Assembly (NCBI RefSeq): GCF_040807025.1
Contig: NC_090945.1
Location: 77,600,088-77,664,087, forward strand
Length of the DNA: 64,000 bases
From: Struthio camelus
Lineage: Eukaryota > Chordata > Aves > Struthioniformes > Struthionidae
Direction of reading: 5' to 3'
This document shows positions 22,701-37,700 of this stretch, piece after piece (position 1 is the first letter of the stretch; each line of letters starts with the position of its first letter). Position numbers and translations under genes: made by a program. Under the pieces are notes generated by a model, which saw only the letters and a program-made list of their open reading frames with translations, was not told where the DNA came from and searched no databases.

Positions 22701-25700
22701 ATATTGTATTTTGTATGGACCTGGAATTAGAAGGGGAAAAAATACATGTTTTGCCAGTGAGATTTCTTTTTGCCTGCACAAGAAAAGAATACGGAGATAA
22801 AGGAATTCTAACTAATTCCAAATTCTGGAGAGGCATGCACCTCAGGAGGGTTCTGCTTTTCCCTGTTCTTCCTCTTCTGTCTGCTGAGTTTCTAATTACT
22901 GCCACACTGTTACCCTTTGTTCTTTTATTCCAGCCTTTACTTGCTGCTTGAGGCTGCTTGGAAGTGTTGATGGCAGAAGAGAGAAGGCACGTCATAGCCA
23001 TTTTCTTGTGCGTGTTGTAGAGTCCTGAGATGCTTTTACAAAGCCTTCCTGAAACTGCTACGTCAGGCTGCTTTCAGAACTGGAGACTGTGCATCTCAGG
23101 TGGTTCAGTGCTGTGCCCAAGCTAACAGATCTTCTGGGGCTGGGACTTTATCTCAGGCTTAGCACTGATAGCCATAGCCATCTGGTTTCTTGTTGTCTTA
23201 TTTCATTAGCTTTCTGTAATTTTGATATGGCTGAATCCTGCTTGTTCTCGGTTCTTGTCTGGCCTCATGATAACCTGTTCTTGCCAGGATAGACCAAGTG
23301 AAAAGCCTGTCCTCTCAAGATGGCACATGCTCAGCTCTTTATGGCATGGTATGGCAAAGATGTGTGTGCAAATAAAGTATTGTACCGAAGAAAATTTTGG
23401 AGAAGAAAATTTACCTAATTTGAAGAAAGCAGTTAAACTGTGTGAAGCGTGTGGGTTTTTTCTCCCTTCCACACCCAGCTTTTACTTCGACCAAAGTGGG
23501 CTGTGTTTTCTTGGAAGTGTACTTACACTATTATGGTGATGCCCCTTCTGAATGCTGTGAAAATAATGTCTGTCTGCTTTGTAACAAAGTTTTTTTTTTT
23601 TCTTAATGGGGAGAGAGCACATTTTTTGCATGTGCATATTTAGGAACCTGAAGGGCCATTTTAAGCATAAATGGTATTAATTTGAGGAAAACAGTTGCCA
23701 TGGAAAACCTAATGGCAAATATTTTCTGGTTGGTACAATGTTACATTATTTACACTTCTGTGTAACCTGAATTGTGCGCATTGCCTCACCTTCCACCTAC
23801 ATTGTAAAATGTTTTCCATTCTTTTTTAAAGGTATAGAGAAGACAAAGGAAAATAAGCTAGGTGATAATGATGCCCATCTGGAAAATGAAAAGGCAAGCA
23901 TACTGGAAGATTGAGGAAATCACTAAAACTGGTTGTATAGAAGGCTTAGCTCTTTTCTAACAAGATATATCACTATGCATAGTGATATATTCATGGTTCA
24001 GATGAAAACTTTTCTCTATTGTCTTACCTTGTGCTTGGCCTCTGCATACTTGTGAGAGTCTTGTCCACACTTCTGTTGTCCTTTTTTATACGAAGTTAGT
24101 CTGTCTTGACCGATTGATCAGAAATAAATGAGGTAACCACATTTAGATAGTTATCAGGGTTTAAACATGTTCTTAAACCTCTGTCACTGAAATATCACTG
24201 ACACTCCAAAAAAAATTTCTCTGAAATGTAGCAGGCTTCTTTTCACAGTAACAAGGAAGTGACTTATGTTTTGTGAGCTGTCATCTAGCATCGTCCGTAA
24301 CCAGTATGGCCCATATGATGCCCATGTGGTCTACTGCAGTGATCAGATTCTGTGGCCTTTGCATAACTTTTTCTAAATCAGTACGTTTAGTATATTAAAT
24401 GCCCTGATAGAAACTGCATAAATGAAGCTAACACGTTATTTTACTAACGGGATATGACCATACAGGAAATCACTATTTTTGTCCTTCATTAACAAAAGGA
24501 GAATACTTTCCTACAAAGTAAGCTTAAGGAACACGTACAGTATATCTTAAACAAAAATCTTGTTCTGGGAAACAAATTGCATGTTTCTTCACTGATACTA
24601 GCAAAATTATGGATCGAAGAGAGAGACTGCAGTTTTCTCGGTGGCTATACTGTGTTCCACAGATGTTAGCAGCACTATTTTGTCTTTTCCAGAGTTGCTA
24701 ATTGGCACGTCACTTTTTCTGTTCTATAGGTGTTATCTGTTTTTTTCCTCTTAATTAACAGTGTTGTTCTAATCAAAGTATAAGTATGTTTTTTGTAAGA
24801 TGAAGCTTTTTAAGCTGTAGTTTTGCAGCAGCACTTTTGTAGCTCCAAAGTCCAAGTTCCTTCCTTAGAGTGGTAGCAGTTGCTATATAATCACAAAGTG
24901 AGATAATTCAGAGAGCTGATTCACTTGAAAACTGGTTTCATAGCACAAAGTTTGTTTTTTGTTGAATCATGTCCCTCAGCTTGGTTTAACGGGCGTGCAA
25001 GAGCCAATGCAAGAACGGGAACGAGTAACTGGGGCAGCCCTCACTTAGGCTGTGATTGTAAGATCACAGGGAATGTTATGCTTAAGCATGATGCTGAGAC
25101 TAAAAATTAGGGGACTTCACTGCTTTGTGAAATAGTTAGGGAACCCACAAGAGAAGTCATTTTTGATTCTATGCAAATCAGAATCAAAATCTTCCTGCTC
25201 TGATGGGGATTGTAATATTTCAGGGTCATTAAAAGGTGGATAATTGACTACAGAAGTGCTTAATTTCAAAAAAGGAAAATAAATAAAAATGAAAAAGCTT
25301 TTAAAAGAAAAGATAGGGAATTCTCTCCCTACCCCAAGCAAAACATTTGTAGGTAGTGCAGGGGTTTATTCAAAACAGAATGTTGGAGGCTTAGGACAAA
25401 TGCATAGTACCCGCCTGAGGCGGGAGAGGGAAAGCTGTGGTAAGCAACAAAATGGAGACAACTGTAAGAAATATTGTCATGCAAAAAGCTGAACTCACCG
25501 GAATGTGTTTTTTTTATAGTTGCCTCCTTTGAGTAAGTTAAATGTAAAACCACAACAGTACAGTCCAAATAAACTTGGAGGAGCAGTTTGGAAAAGCCGT
25601 AACTAATAATACATCTCCCTCCCCAAATGTGTCAGGAGTAGAAAGCTTGCCAGCACCTCTAAGGCCTGTAGATGATCAAGGCATAAAAGGATTCTTTAGG

Positions 25701-28700
25701 GAAGATACAGCTGTATATATCTGTAAATCACTGAACATACATTTTCCTTGAGGAAAAAACGGCAAGGTAGCCATTCCAGAGTCCCTGTTTATGGAATTCA
25801 AGACAAAGGATCTGCCCTGGCTGAAGTGGGTGTAGAAGAAACCAGCAAAATAAACACTAAGAAATTAGAAGGGCCAATTTTATATCAAGGAAATTTCTAA
25901 AGGAAATCGAGGATAAAGACACAGAATTGTAACACTAGCATGTAGTTTCTTGCTTAATGCTGTTCCGTAGCACAAGAGAAGAAAATATGTTGCTAAAAAG
26001 AAATCTGGGGATGTCTGGAGTACGAAAGATCAGTCAGCTTGACATCTGTTCTGGGGCCCATTGCTTTAAACAGAATGGAATAGATTATTTATCCACATAC
26101 CTGATAATATTTCTCCTTTTGTGTATATTTAGTTATGTCTTGCACTCTGTAGTCTTTTGAAGAAGTCAGTAGAGATCCAGTTGACACAGTGTACTTGAAT
26201 TTCCAAAGCAGTCTTTGTCCAAAGCAGTCTTTGTCCAAAGCAGTCTTTCCAAAGCAGAAGTTCTTTAAGAAACTAAGTTGTCATGAAAAAAGCTCTGAAC
26301 ACTGAAGCTAAAGATGGGAATGAATGGTCACCTCTCTTCAGACAGAGGTCACTAGTGTCCTAGTCGCTTTAGGAAACAGACAACTAGACTAGATAGGTCT
26401 TGTGTTTGTTAATTTGATGATGTCAGTATTGCACTATCGATTAACAAAAAAAAACTGGTGATTTTGAATGCAAGCAATATAAATCAACCACTTCACCTTT
26501 GTTGATGTATGTTAGAATTTTGTATTGTGTAATATATTCCCCTCCCAAACTAACTCTTTGATTTGATAGTTCAATAACATTTTTTTCATAGAACGTCACT
26601 TCCTGAAAAGCTTTTCCAAATTAACTCATATATGTTTATTTTTGTGGTTCCTAATAAGTTGAATAACTGATTCACTGGAAAACTTCCATTTTTTCCAGGA
26701 GATTCATGATTCTGCAATGGTGTTATTAAACACAACTGCTAGCCCTGAAAAAAGTACCACTCATCAAAGGGTCAGGACAGTGCACGCAAACAAAATGTTT
26801 TGCAGTCGAGAAACCAAAATGGGCTCTCCACTGCCACTGTGTGCTTTGAGTGCTTTTGTAAGTTACCAGGATTTCGACTTGCCAAAATGGGTACGTAGAG
26901 AAAGAAACCTTTCAGCAGAAGCAAAAAAACTGAAGGATGGTGAAAAGAATGTAGCTCCTTCCCTTAAAAGAAAGCAGGATGCGTGTACATATTGTTCAGA
27001 GAAAACAAGAAAATTACCTGTGAAGGAGTGTAGTCCTTTACATGAAGGAAGATATAACTGTACTTCTGGACAAGCAGAATCATCTGAAAATTGTCCCTGT
27101 GACATCAGAAGTTTGGGATATGAGGGAAAAAGAGAATTGCTTGCGACTATAGAACAGGCAGTGGCTTTGGTAATTACTATGGTATTTCAAGATGGTTCTT
27201 CACAGCTTAACTCAGAGCAGGTTAGTGAATCATCTATTTTGGTTAGAATTAGTTTTGCAGAACCATTTGAACTTTGCATATGATTTTGATAAACAGGAGT
27301 CTAGATTCTAGCAGTCTAGAGTCTGGAACAATTTTGTATCTTACTGTTTACCAAAATATAAATGTAAGATGAGGTAAACCTTAATATTTCTGGTTACATT
27401 TTCTTACCAAGGAAAACTTACAGAACATGGAACCATTTGGGCTAAAGAGTCATTTGCATACTTAAAAGTGAGAATGTTTCAATTAGCATCTTTTTCTGCT
27501 TTGTGACATGTCTATCACAGTGGATTTTTGTTGCAAAGTTGAAGCTTTGGTATGCTACTCTACAATATTAATAGTGCACGCAGTAACTCTAGTGCACCTA
27601 ATAGATTTCATATGTTAAAACATCTGTAGAATTCTTTTATGAAGGATTGTATAAACTTTGTCAGAGGAAACAGTATTGTAATTATACTTAACAGGTCTTA
27701 ACTTCGTCAGTAAAAGGAGTTGTTGTCTTAGTGAAGAGTCAGACAAATTGCCCTTGTTCTCCCAGTTACTCTTCAACTGTCTCTACTTGGGACGCTGCTA
27801 ATCAAAATGATAAAGTAATTTATTTAAAAACCGAGTGGTCATCTGTTTGGGAAGAAGAAGAACAGGCGCACAAGAAATATGTCTGGTGAGAGTATGTAGG
27901 AAAAAATTACGAAGTTTTTCTTTTATGTATGGTGTTAACAACTGTGATGTTGCTTCCGTGGTTTCTTGCAGATTGGCATAAGGCTTAATCTCTATACGGT
28001 TCCAGTCTATGTTAGCTGCATTAGTTATATGTCAAGCCTGGGCTAATACAAGCCAAATTAAATAAATTATGAAGCACCAAAGATTTATTTTTAGGATCTT
28101 GGACTTGGTTACTAGTTGCCTATCTCCTACTGTTCCACCATAGGACTTGAAACAAATCACTTAACTTTTATTTCTCCCGTTGTAATGCTAGAGATGTAAA
28201 AAGACTAATTTTTTAATTTGCTGTTAGTTTGATTATAGATTGTTAGGAATGGAGACTACCATATCAATAAATCAAGTTCTTGTTCAAGAATGAATCAAGT
28301 TCTTGTTCAAAATTCAAGAATGAACAAGTTAATTGTGTTAGCTATAGGTTTTATCTAAATGCTAACGATCTCTTGTAAGAATGGTATGTGTAGTAGTGGA
28401 GTTATGCAGTGTTTAAAAAAAAAAAAAAAAAAACCTTATGATCTGTACAATTTTTGATCTGTCCAAAAAGTTTATACCGTGATTTCATTTCATCAAAGAT
28501 AAATGATCTTGAAAACTCTTTTAATAAAGATTATTTTCTTATATTGCCCAAAACAGAGCTCATCAGCACACTTCATATAAATTTCTATTTCAGATAGCAT
28601 GGACAAAGAACTAAAAACATTTTCAAAAGGAGTGGGAAAACATGACATAAGATAAAGCATACTGTGTTTAAACAGCATGTTAATGCTACATAATTGTGTC

Positions 28701-31700
28701 AATTTGGATTGTCCAATAATTTTTAAGTTGTGGTTTTACTATCCTTGATTAACTCAGTCGGAATCCTCTGTGATCCTATTTGGGTATATTAAAGAGTTAC
28801 AGGGATTCCAGTTGCTGTTTTGTATTAAGCTTGCATTTAATTTTGAATGTCAAATAAGAATTTATTTTCTTTATGACTGCATGATAAAGCACATTGCCAA
28901 GATATTTCATTTAGAACAGAATGAAGTTTCAGGTATTATTAAATTGAGAACTTTAATGTTAAACTACAGAATTCTGTTTTTACAGGAAGAAAGAAACCCC
29001 TTGTATTAACTGATTAGTGGTACTAATTAAATGCATAAATGAAATTTAAACTGTTAACTAAATCTTGTAACAATATAGTGCATATTAATGGATTTCTTCT
29101 GTGCAGGCAAATATTATTTCAAATGCTACATTGCAAAGTTCCAGTTATTTGCTTCAATGCAAAAGATTTCCTGAGGACATTACTTCTACTTTATGGCAAT
29201 GAAATTAGCTGGAAACAAGGTAACTATTGGATCTAATTTACGATCAAATCCTGTAATCTCTATGGTGATGATGTTTCTGTTAAAATTACTGGGTGTAGAA
29301 GTAACTAGCTTGGCGATTAAGTAATATTTTGGAAAACAAGAGTTTTAGTACCATGGAAAAGAAAACCGTTTTTGAGAGGTGGCGACCAGAGGCTTGGCAT
29401 ATCAAGATGATGTATTTCTTCCAGGAGTAGGAATCAAATTGTTGAATAATTTACAGATATCTTCCAGTGGAAACAAAAGTTCAGTCGACAAAAGCTCAGC
29501 GCACAGGGCTGACTGTAGCAGAGAAGGTCAAATTGCTTCATGTTTCGTGTTCCCTCCCGCTGCTCAAGAGGAGAGACTAAAATAAATTCCAGAAACGCTC
29601 ATAGCTGTCAGAATTAGGAATTACTTGACTGAATCCTTGTTTTACTGGTATAAATCAATAATACTCTTGTGTATGGATTTAAAAAAACAACAAACCAAAG
29701 AAGTATTAAGGTCTAAAAATAATGTTTATTTTTTCTTGACTCTCTGAATGGATCTATGTATTACTGCTGAGCGCCTTTAGTGGGCGCTCTTTCTTTTGTA
29801 GTGTCTTCAGATTGTGTTCAGCATCTGAAAAGTATCATCAGAAAATGACAATAAACTTCCAATGATTTAGAATCCAGTGCGAAAATCTGCACAGAAGGCA
29901 TTTAGCCCTGGGGGAGGGGGAAGAGTGAACATCAGAAGAATGTCGTAATGGTACTGGCATTGGTGAAAATTTTATAACCTGTATACGTGGGAAATAGTGA
30001 TCTAGGCTATCTTCTGACTCATAGAATTTGAATCTGAAGCTCCAAATATCTAAAAGAATTCTTGTTTAGGTTTTTTAAGCTTTAGAAGTTGTATACGAGT
30101 GTTTCTTCATCCACGTCTCTGCCGTGGTAAAAAGTACCTTGTGTAAATTGCCTTTGCAATGGCGGGTTTTTATCTTTAGAAGAGTCAAGCAAACACTGAC
30201 ATTTCATTATGAGCTTAGAGAGACTAATGTGTGATGCTTCCTGAAAGTGGAATCTTTAGCTCTGTCACTGCGCATGTGTACTTTGGTGTTCTGGGCATCT
30301 CTCTCTCCCCAGCCGAAGGTCATAGCTTGGCCAAATATAAGGCCAGGCTTCTCCGGTCCCACTAGAACTCTTTCATCTGCAGGATGAGAGAGAGCACTCT
30401 GCTATATGCAGTCTTCCTCCGTATGTAACTCATTGCTTTCACCTCATCATTTCTGTGTTTTGTACCATTGATGGCAGAAAAAAAGGGAAACTTCTGTGAA
30501 GAGATCTTAGCTTTATAAGGACATCTGGTGGTCACTTTCTATTTGCTGACCAAATAATTATTCCATTTATTGTCTAAGTAACAAAGTTATTCTGACTGTT
30601 ACACTCTCAGTTATTTAATCCTTATACCATAGAAGAGATGATCGGGGTTTTAAAGAGATATTTCCGGTGTTCTGTGACAACTTTCTTAGTCCCTGTTGCC
30701 TGGGTGGGTCTAAACTTGATGTGATTCTACTGTGCTGCACTCTGGTACCTACTAAATGCTGTGGTGCTGAGTCACAGACTTAGGTCTGCTCCCTAGGCTG
30801 CTTCCTAAAGAAAGCTGGCGGGGGTTTCTGTTCCCATATATTCTTGCTTGAGTCGAGCGTTTGAGAACTTTGTTGGCTGTTTCTCATTGCTAGTACTCTC
30901 ACTGCCAGTGAAAATTTTAGTCAGGGGAAAAGGGACAGTTGAGTCAGGGATGTTGGATTTTTACCCTTTTTCTTCTTAACTAGAGACTGTTTTGTGTGCT
31001 CATTGTAAACAGAGATATGAAAAAAGGATTTTTACGAGATCTCACAAAGGCTATTCTGTTGTAGTTCTCTCTTCCTCCATGTAGCTGTGGTAGGATTCAG
31101 TGATTATTATTAGGGAAATGAGTGCTTATTTCATGCAGTCCTCAGATGAGCTTGTGAATGTCCAGTGTCTCACTGGATGAAGGGAGGGAGCTTTTCTGCA
31201 GCCTTACAGACATTTTTCAACAGCCATCTACTGCCTGGAGTGTTCCTGCCCATGAGTGAGGCTGTGTTGCTTCATCTACCTCTTCATAATGCATCATCTA
31301 AGTTACTGGCAAACCTGTCTGCTGCACTTGTCAAAGATTGATTTAGTTCTTGTAGGGATTACTTCCTGCTGAAAGAGCAGTGGAAATTCTGTAGACTTAT
31401 CCCAAGTTTGCTTTCAGTGAATTCTAGGCTTCATGTAGTTTCTTAAGCTGCATGATTCTAAGGCCAAGACTGTCCTCCCAATGACAGGACTACCTTAGTA
31501 GTACTCCTAGGAGTGCATACTTGAGACAATTTCCGAGGCGGTTGCTTAGCATCTGTAAGCTTCTGAGATGAATGGCTATTTACATTGAAAGGAAGGGATA
31601 GTAAGCTGCATCATACCTTTGTGTGAGGTGATGCACATGAAGTATCCTTCAGTTTCCTGAGGGCACTCCAGCAGAGTTCAAGCTATTTCAGCAGCAGAAC

Positions 31701-34700
31701 GCCTCCCAACCTAACATCTGCTGAGCAGCCACATGGATTTCTCTTCAGCAACGTTTGTATCAGTAGAGGAAAACAAGACTGATACAGTTCTTATTTGGAG
31801 TAGTCCTGCAGCTGTAGCTTGCATTATGAACATTAAAGCTTGCTTCTCGGTAACTGAGTTTGTGAGGTTATATAGCTTAGAGTTCTCTAGTTTATAGATG
31901 TACCTATGGGTTGTCATTTGAAGTTAAAGTTTCTTAGTGGTTACTTATGTCTGTCCTTGGATATATCTCAAAGAATTCTAATTACTAGTTTCTGCCCCTC
32001 TTCTTTGTAGTACTACAGTAAATATGATGTTGCTATTGTGGTTAAGGGGGAAATAGCACTAGGCTTGCTCCATCTTAGGTATCTAGGTGAACATGATTGA
32101 AAGTGCAGCATAAGGATAGAATATCCTGCGGGACAAAAGGTTCTGATTTTGAGAAGAGTGTTGTGCACCCACTATGTGAAATTATACATGCATTGCGGAT
32201 CTCAGAAGTCTGATTACTGGGAAGTAAACCCTTTCCCCCTCCATACCAATTTTATGGATATCAATTAAATTAACAGCAACAACAACAACGTACCTGAGGG
32301 AAATACCCATTTAAAAAAACTTCAAAAAACTTTGAAATTTGGCAGTGATAAGGAAGAGAGACTTTTGCAGAGGGAATCCTGAGAACCAAAGGCGCACTCA
32401 GATTCTAAAGCCTTAAAAAGTATCTTTCAGAATATTCTTATTAGAAGAATTATTCTGTAATTCTTCAAAATTATAGCTGCCGATTCAATGTTCTAATGTT
32501 CTTGTAGTGCTTGTCTCTTTATGACCTGTCTCTATATGAAAGATGGCAAATCTTTGGAAATAAGTAATTGAAATATTTTGATTAAATAAAAAAAATGTAT
32601 ATTTTTGTAGTTGCTGACAGTGTCGTGTTAGATCCAAGAATTGCAGCATGGCTGATAAACCCAAGCGACACAGTTCCCTCTTTTGAATGTTTAATACAGA
32701 AATATTTTGAAAAGTCTTTTTCCATGGGAACAGTAAATACAGATACAGGCTCTTTGAGAAATGCATCGGTAAGTAGTTTGTTTTAAATTGTTTGCAAACA
32801 AATTAAAAAAGGAAAAAAACAATAAAAATATTGCTATTGCTTACAAAATATTGCAGAAACATACAGATAATACTGTTCTTTCTGATGAAAGAAAGTGATT
32901 ATATTAGCACAACTTTTCAGAAAAATAATTTTGGAAAAAGGGGGAGGGGAAGGGTTCACTGTGGTCTATCCAGATGGTATTAAACTCTCAGGAAAGAGCT
33001 ACTAAATTCTGTGTCAAAAGCTAATGCTCAGTAACAATGTTAATTAGTATTAATTACAGCAAAATAACAGTCTTTTCTTTTTCACCTGTCTGCAAGGTGA
33101 TTTTCAGCTTTCATTCCCAAATTTTCTAATACCTTGCTCCCTAATTCCTGTGTACTTTGTAGCCTATGCTTACTGTAATTCAGTTAGTTGTTAGTAAGCA
33201 TGCTGCGAAAGAAGACGTATTTGTGGGGAGGCACCAGAGTAGAGAGAGAGGGTGGGGGGAAAAATAAGTGTATCATTTGGCTGCATAGAGGTAGCATGTG
33301 CCAAAAATGCTGAATTTCACAATATGTTTGTGAAAATACTGCATCATATTCCATAGAACAACATGATGTCAAATATGAACCTGAAAGCATATAGAAGAAA
33401 AAGTATGTGTATTTTTATTCTCAATAAGAGAGGATGCTTAATGAACCTGAAAAGTTACTCCCAATGCTGTAGAAATGTCTTATTGTCTATCGAAATTTCT
33501 TACTTACTTACTGAATGTTATAAAATCTTGGCATTCATATATTTTGGTCCACGGTGTTCTACTCTAGATACATTAGCCTTCACAGATTGTTTGAATTTTG
33601 AAACTTTTTAGTGCTTGAGGGAACTATTGATAACAACAGATGTGCAGTAACCTAAATAAGATGTCTTTGCAACCTCTCACTTTCCAGAGTTCTTGCTTGT
33701 TTAGACACAGATGTTGTAGCATGATTGTAGAGCTTCTAGGATCAAAATCCGTTGATGTCCAGTGGGCTTAGAGCATGGTCAGAGCTCAGTTGTATCAGCA
33801 TATAATTATCAGTATAGGTATTTCTGAGAAAAGCAGAGCCAATTTTCTTTAAAATGCTAGCTGCTAACTGCAGTTTTTCAGAAGCTACTTTATGATTTAA
33901 TCTATTAGTGTAGGGAGTGGAAAGGCAGGCAGGTAGAAGCTATGGACTTACCAGTTATTTCTATATGTGTTATCCCCTCTTGTGAACTTGTGAACTAGCG
34001 TTCTTAATCTTGTCTCTTTCCACAGTTCCTTGCCTCAGTCTTTTGTTCTTCATATATCACGTCTATTCTTAGGTTTCATTTCTCAACTTTGTCATCCTGA
34101 TTCCAGACTCTTGAGTTAAATGTTGAAGTCTAATTTCCCTTCTGCCCTACTTAGGTCTAGTTTATTTTCTTGCCCCAAACATCTCCAAGGCCTTTTTGTT
34201 GACTCCTTGCTTACATCCCAGTTTATGCCTCTCCTAACGTACTGCAATTCTTCCCCACCCCTCCCCGTTCTCCATCCAATTGATTTATTTCCTCGAGTCT
34301 TCCATCTCATATTTAATTTCTCTCTTTGCCCTATCAGTCCCAGTTTTCCTGTGAATCCGTATTCTTTGTCAGATTTATCTCTTCAGTCTTGTTCTGACTT
34401 TGGTGATAGGTTCCTAACATTTTTCTGTATTGACAGACAGATCCAGGCCAGGTAATATATCAGGTCCACTGCCCCACTGCTTCAGTTTAGCTCCATCTGT
34501 ATTGTGCTAGTCTCCTACTCTGCACAGTACTTGGAGTGACTGCTACTTTGATCCGTATCCCATAGCTCTGTGGTTACTCACCCAAATACCTCTCTAGTAC
34601 AAAATATGCCCTCCTTGCTGTTTATCTGTAGAGTAGGTGGCCATGCCAAAAAGCTCCATAAAAGAGGTCATAGTTCATACACCTGGAAACCTTTGCTGAA

Positions 34701-37700
34701 ACAGGTGCTAAATATCATGCTGCTTTTGTCACTGCTGCATTTGCTAAGCAGGAATTTTTGATGTCAGTTGAAGGCTGTCATTGGGCCTACTTCTGCCTCT
34801 GGAGTGGGATGAAGTTAAGTTGTCTATTGCTGAAAGCACTGTATTTCACAGGCAGATCAATTGTTTCAGGACCACTGGGTATCATTGCAGGCTGATGGCT
34901 TTGCACTCGAGCATGAACCCACTTGAATTAACCTGTCTGGGGTAGTGTGAAGTCCTCCTTGATAGAACTACGCTGTGTTGTATAACAATGATAACCAACA
35001 GTGGGTCTAGAAATTTCAGCTTCTAGCTGAAATTTCATCTTCTTTCAGACCTCTGCAGTGCTCTTTGCTCTTCAGTGCCTGCATACTATGTTCAAGCACC
35101 AATATATCATTTCCTGGAGCCCTGCCATTCCTCACTTGTGCCGTGCTTAAGTAGACAAGTCTGTTGTAGGCGTGATCACATAGGAAGCCTCTAGGGTAGG
35201 CTTCCACGTTGTCTACTCACAAATCATCTACATGAACAGTGTCATTGCGGTTTTGTGACTAGTAGTCCCTGAGCAGATGAGGAACCCACATAGGCTGTCA
35301 GTGGAATTCATTACCCCCATTTAAACTCTTTTCTACTGCTAGGGCTATGCTGGGGCATGCTTCCCCATAACAGACATCAGACTGTGTAAAGCCTGTTACT
35401 ATGTGTCGTGGAATAGTTTTATCTGTTGTTATATTGAATCATATGGTCATTTCAAGATAAAATATCTACTGGAGAAGCAGCAACTCAGCCATGTCCCAGG
35501 TGGCCTGCCTGTAGAGTGGGGAGGCTGGAATGTGGTTGGACTGTGAGTGTTAGTGAATTTCCCCTGGAGAAGGGACAAGTGGGATGGGGTAATGGGATCC
35601 TTAGCAATGTAAGGGAGAGGAATGATAGAGAACCGTACTACTTCTCTAGGGTGATGCCACATAAATGAAACAAGTTTCACCTGGGTTTCGTCTTAGTTGT
35701 TCATTGTGATACTCTAGAAGTGGGACAGAGCTTTGCTTTTTGTTAGTGTACATGCTTCCATTTTAATAGGATCATCATGTCCTTTGCTGCTGGAGACAGG
35801 TGCATATGGCAGAGCTGTCCTTGACTAGGAGGCATGCTTTTTCTCATGTGTTTCTAGTGAAAACAGTGAAATAGTGGCGCACCATCATTTCTGGTATTTC
35901 TAGGAAAACGTTTCTGCAGCAAAGATTTCCCCAGAGCTTAGGTAACCTCTACCATAATGGAAGTTGAAAGTTCTCTTCGTTCGAGGTCTACTGAAGCAAA
36001 TTTTCCCTTCCTTTTTTAGAAAGGGCTAAAGCAAGTGCACGTCACATGACGAAATAATGAGCAGGCTACCTCCGTCTGTCAGGGTTTTGTTTTATAGCAT
36101 GTTGCTCATGGTGTATATTATTCACCACAGGGAGCTCATATGAGGGAGTGTAGACATGTGCGTGAGGATGAGGCCGAAGGGTAGCACTGGAGGATTGTAT
36201 TGTGCAGAGGTTAGAAGAGAACTAGCTTGGTATGTAGACACGCAGTGACCTTTTCTAGCCTGTTCTGGTCACTGTTCTCAGCTGACACCAACTTCCTTTT
36301 GCTGTCTGGTTCTTTTTCTCCCTGTATGCTCCACTGATGCATTCATCATGTTCATTTAATAGCAGTCTGCTCTTTTTTGGATTCCAGTCAGAGGCTGCTT
36401 CTTTGCCAGTTCATCACCCTTTTCCTTTTCTTTCACTCTTCCAAATTCCAGCCCTGATTTTACTAGACTAGTGTCCACCCAATGCACTTCTTTCTCTGTT
36501 TGTAATCTGTTTTTTGTCTTCTATGAATTACACCTGCTTTATTAAAATCTTTGTAGATTTTTTACGCTTTAAATTTTAAGATTTGAAAGACTTTTGTTAA
36601 CCAGGAAATTACGGTTCTTTATTTATCGAAAGCTTATTTTTGTAGCTCAGAGCAAACAATCAGCTGTACAAATAAGACAGACTTGAATCAGGTGAGAGTA
36701 GAAAAGATATAAATGAAGTTTTAAAGATAACTCTAAACATAGAATTTCATTAGGAAAGAAGGTGCAGAGGTTTTTGCAATAAGAAATTAAAGCTTTCATG
36801 TAGCAAAATGACCAGAATAGTAAAGACTTAACTGATCAGACTGAAGTAGATTCATTGTTGTGTACTAGTTTTCTGACTAAAAGCATATTTACACAAGGAG
36901 AAGTAGTTGCGTCTTTATTTAACATACAATGGAAGATAGGGCAATTGACACAAACTGCACACCTGCAAAGTGTCATAATTGAAACAAACAAGAAGTTGTC
37001 TTAGCAAATAATTAAGAAAAGAATCAAACTTTTTGAAGTCAGCATCCAAAAGATCTGTGAAGAGGAATGTAATAATGTAAATAGAGACTAATATGCAGTT
37101 GGAGATTAATATTAAAAAAAGAGTAGATTCTCACCACAGCATTGGTCTAGGGAAGGAGAAAGGGTAAAAAGGAGGTTTGAATAAGTAAGAGGGTAGTTGA
37201 TCAACTGTGTAGCTGATATCAAGGTGAATGAGGTAGGGTGTACCGAAGGCCAGTTACTTTCCAGATATCTCAAGCTCAGTGGTAGAGGGGTGCACATATT
37301 GGTGAGCGTATGATTGCAATTATATGCATGTATGGTCTTTTCCTTTAAAATCTATTTTATTTTGCTAACTTTTTGCTACTTAAGTTGCCATACACAAGTT
37401 ATTAGTGTTGTTTTTAGAATGAACCATAACTTCCTATAACTAATAAGTTTAGGCACTTCCCCTCTGCTCTTAAAAATTGGTGTTAGATCTCAGAATCACA
37501 GAATGATTGAGGTTGGAAGGGACCTCTGGAGATCATCTAGTTCAACCCCCCTGCTCAAGCAGGGTCACCTAGAGCACATTGCCCAGGACCATGCCCGGAT
37601 GACTTCTGAATATCTCCGAGGAAGGAGACTCCACAACCTCTCTGGGCAACCTGGTCCAGTGCTCAGTCACCCTCACAGGAAAAGAAGTTTTTCCTCATGT

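Larger units (their letters stand above)
23894..26698 (+). other. POLN intron with a GC-AG boundary
   Basis: 2.8 kb. It holds the 26-bp palindrome at 23965-23990 and a 16-bp minisatellite at 26203-26258. No gene is seen. Confidence 0.6.
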
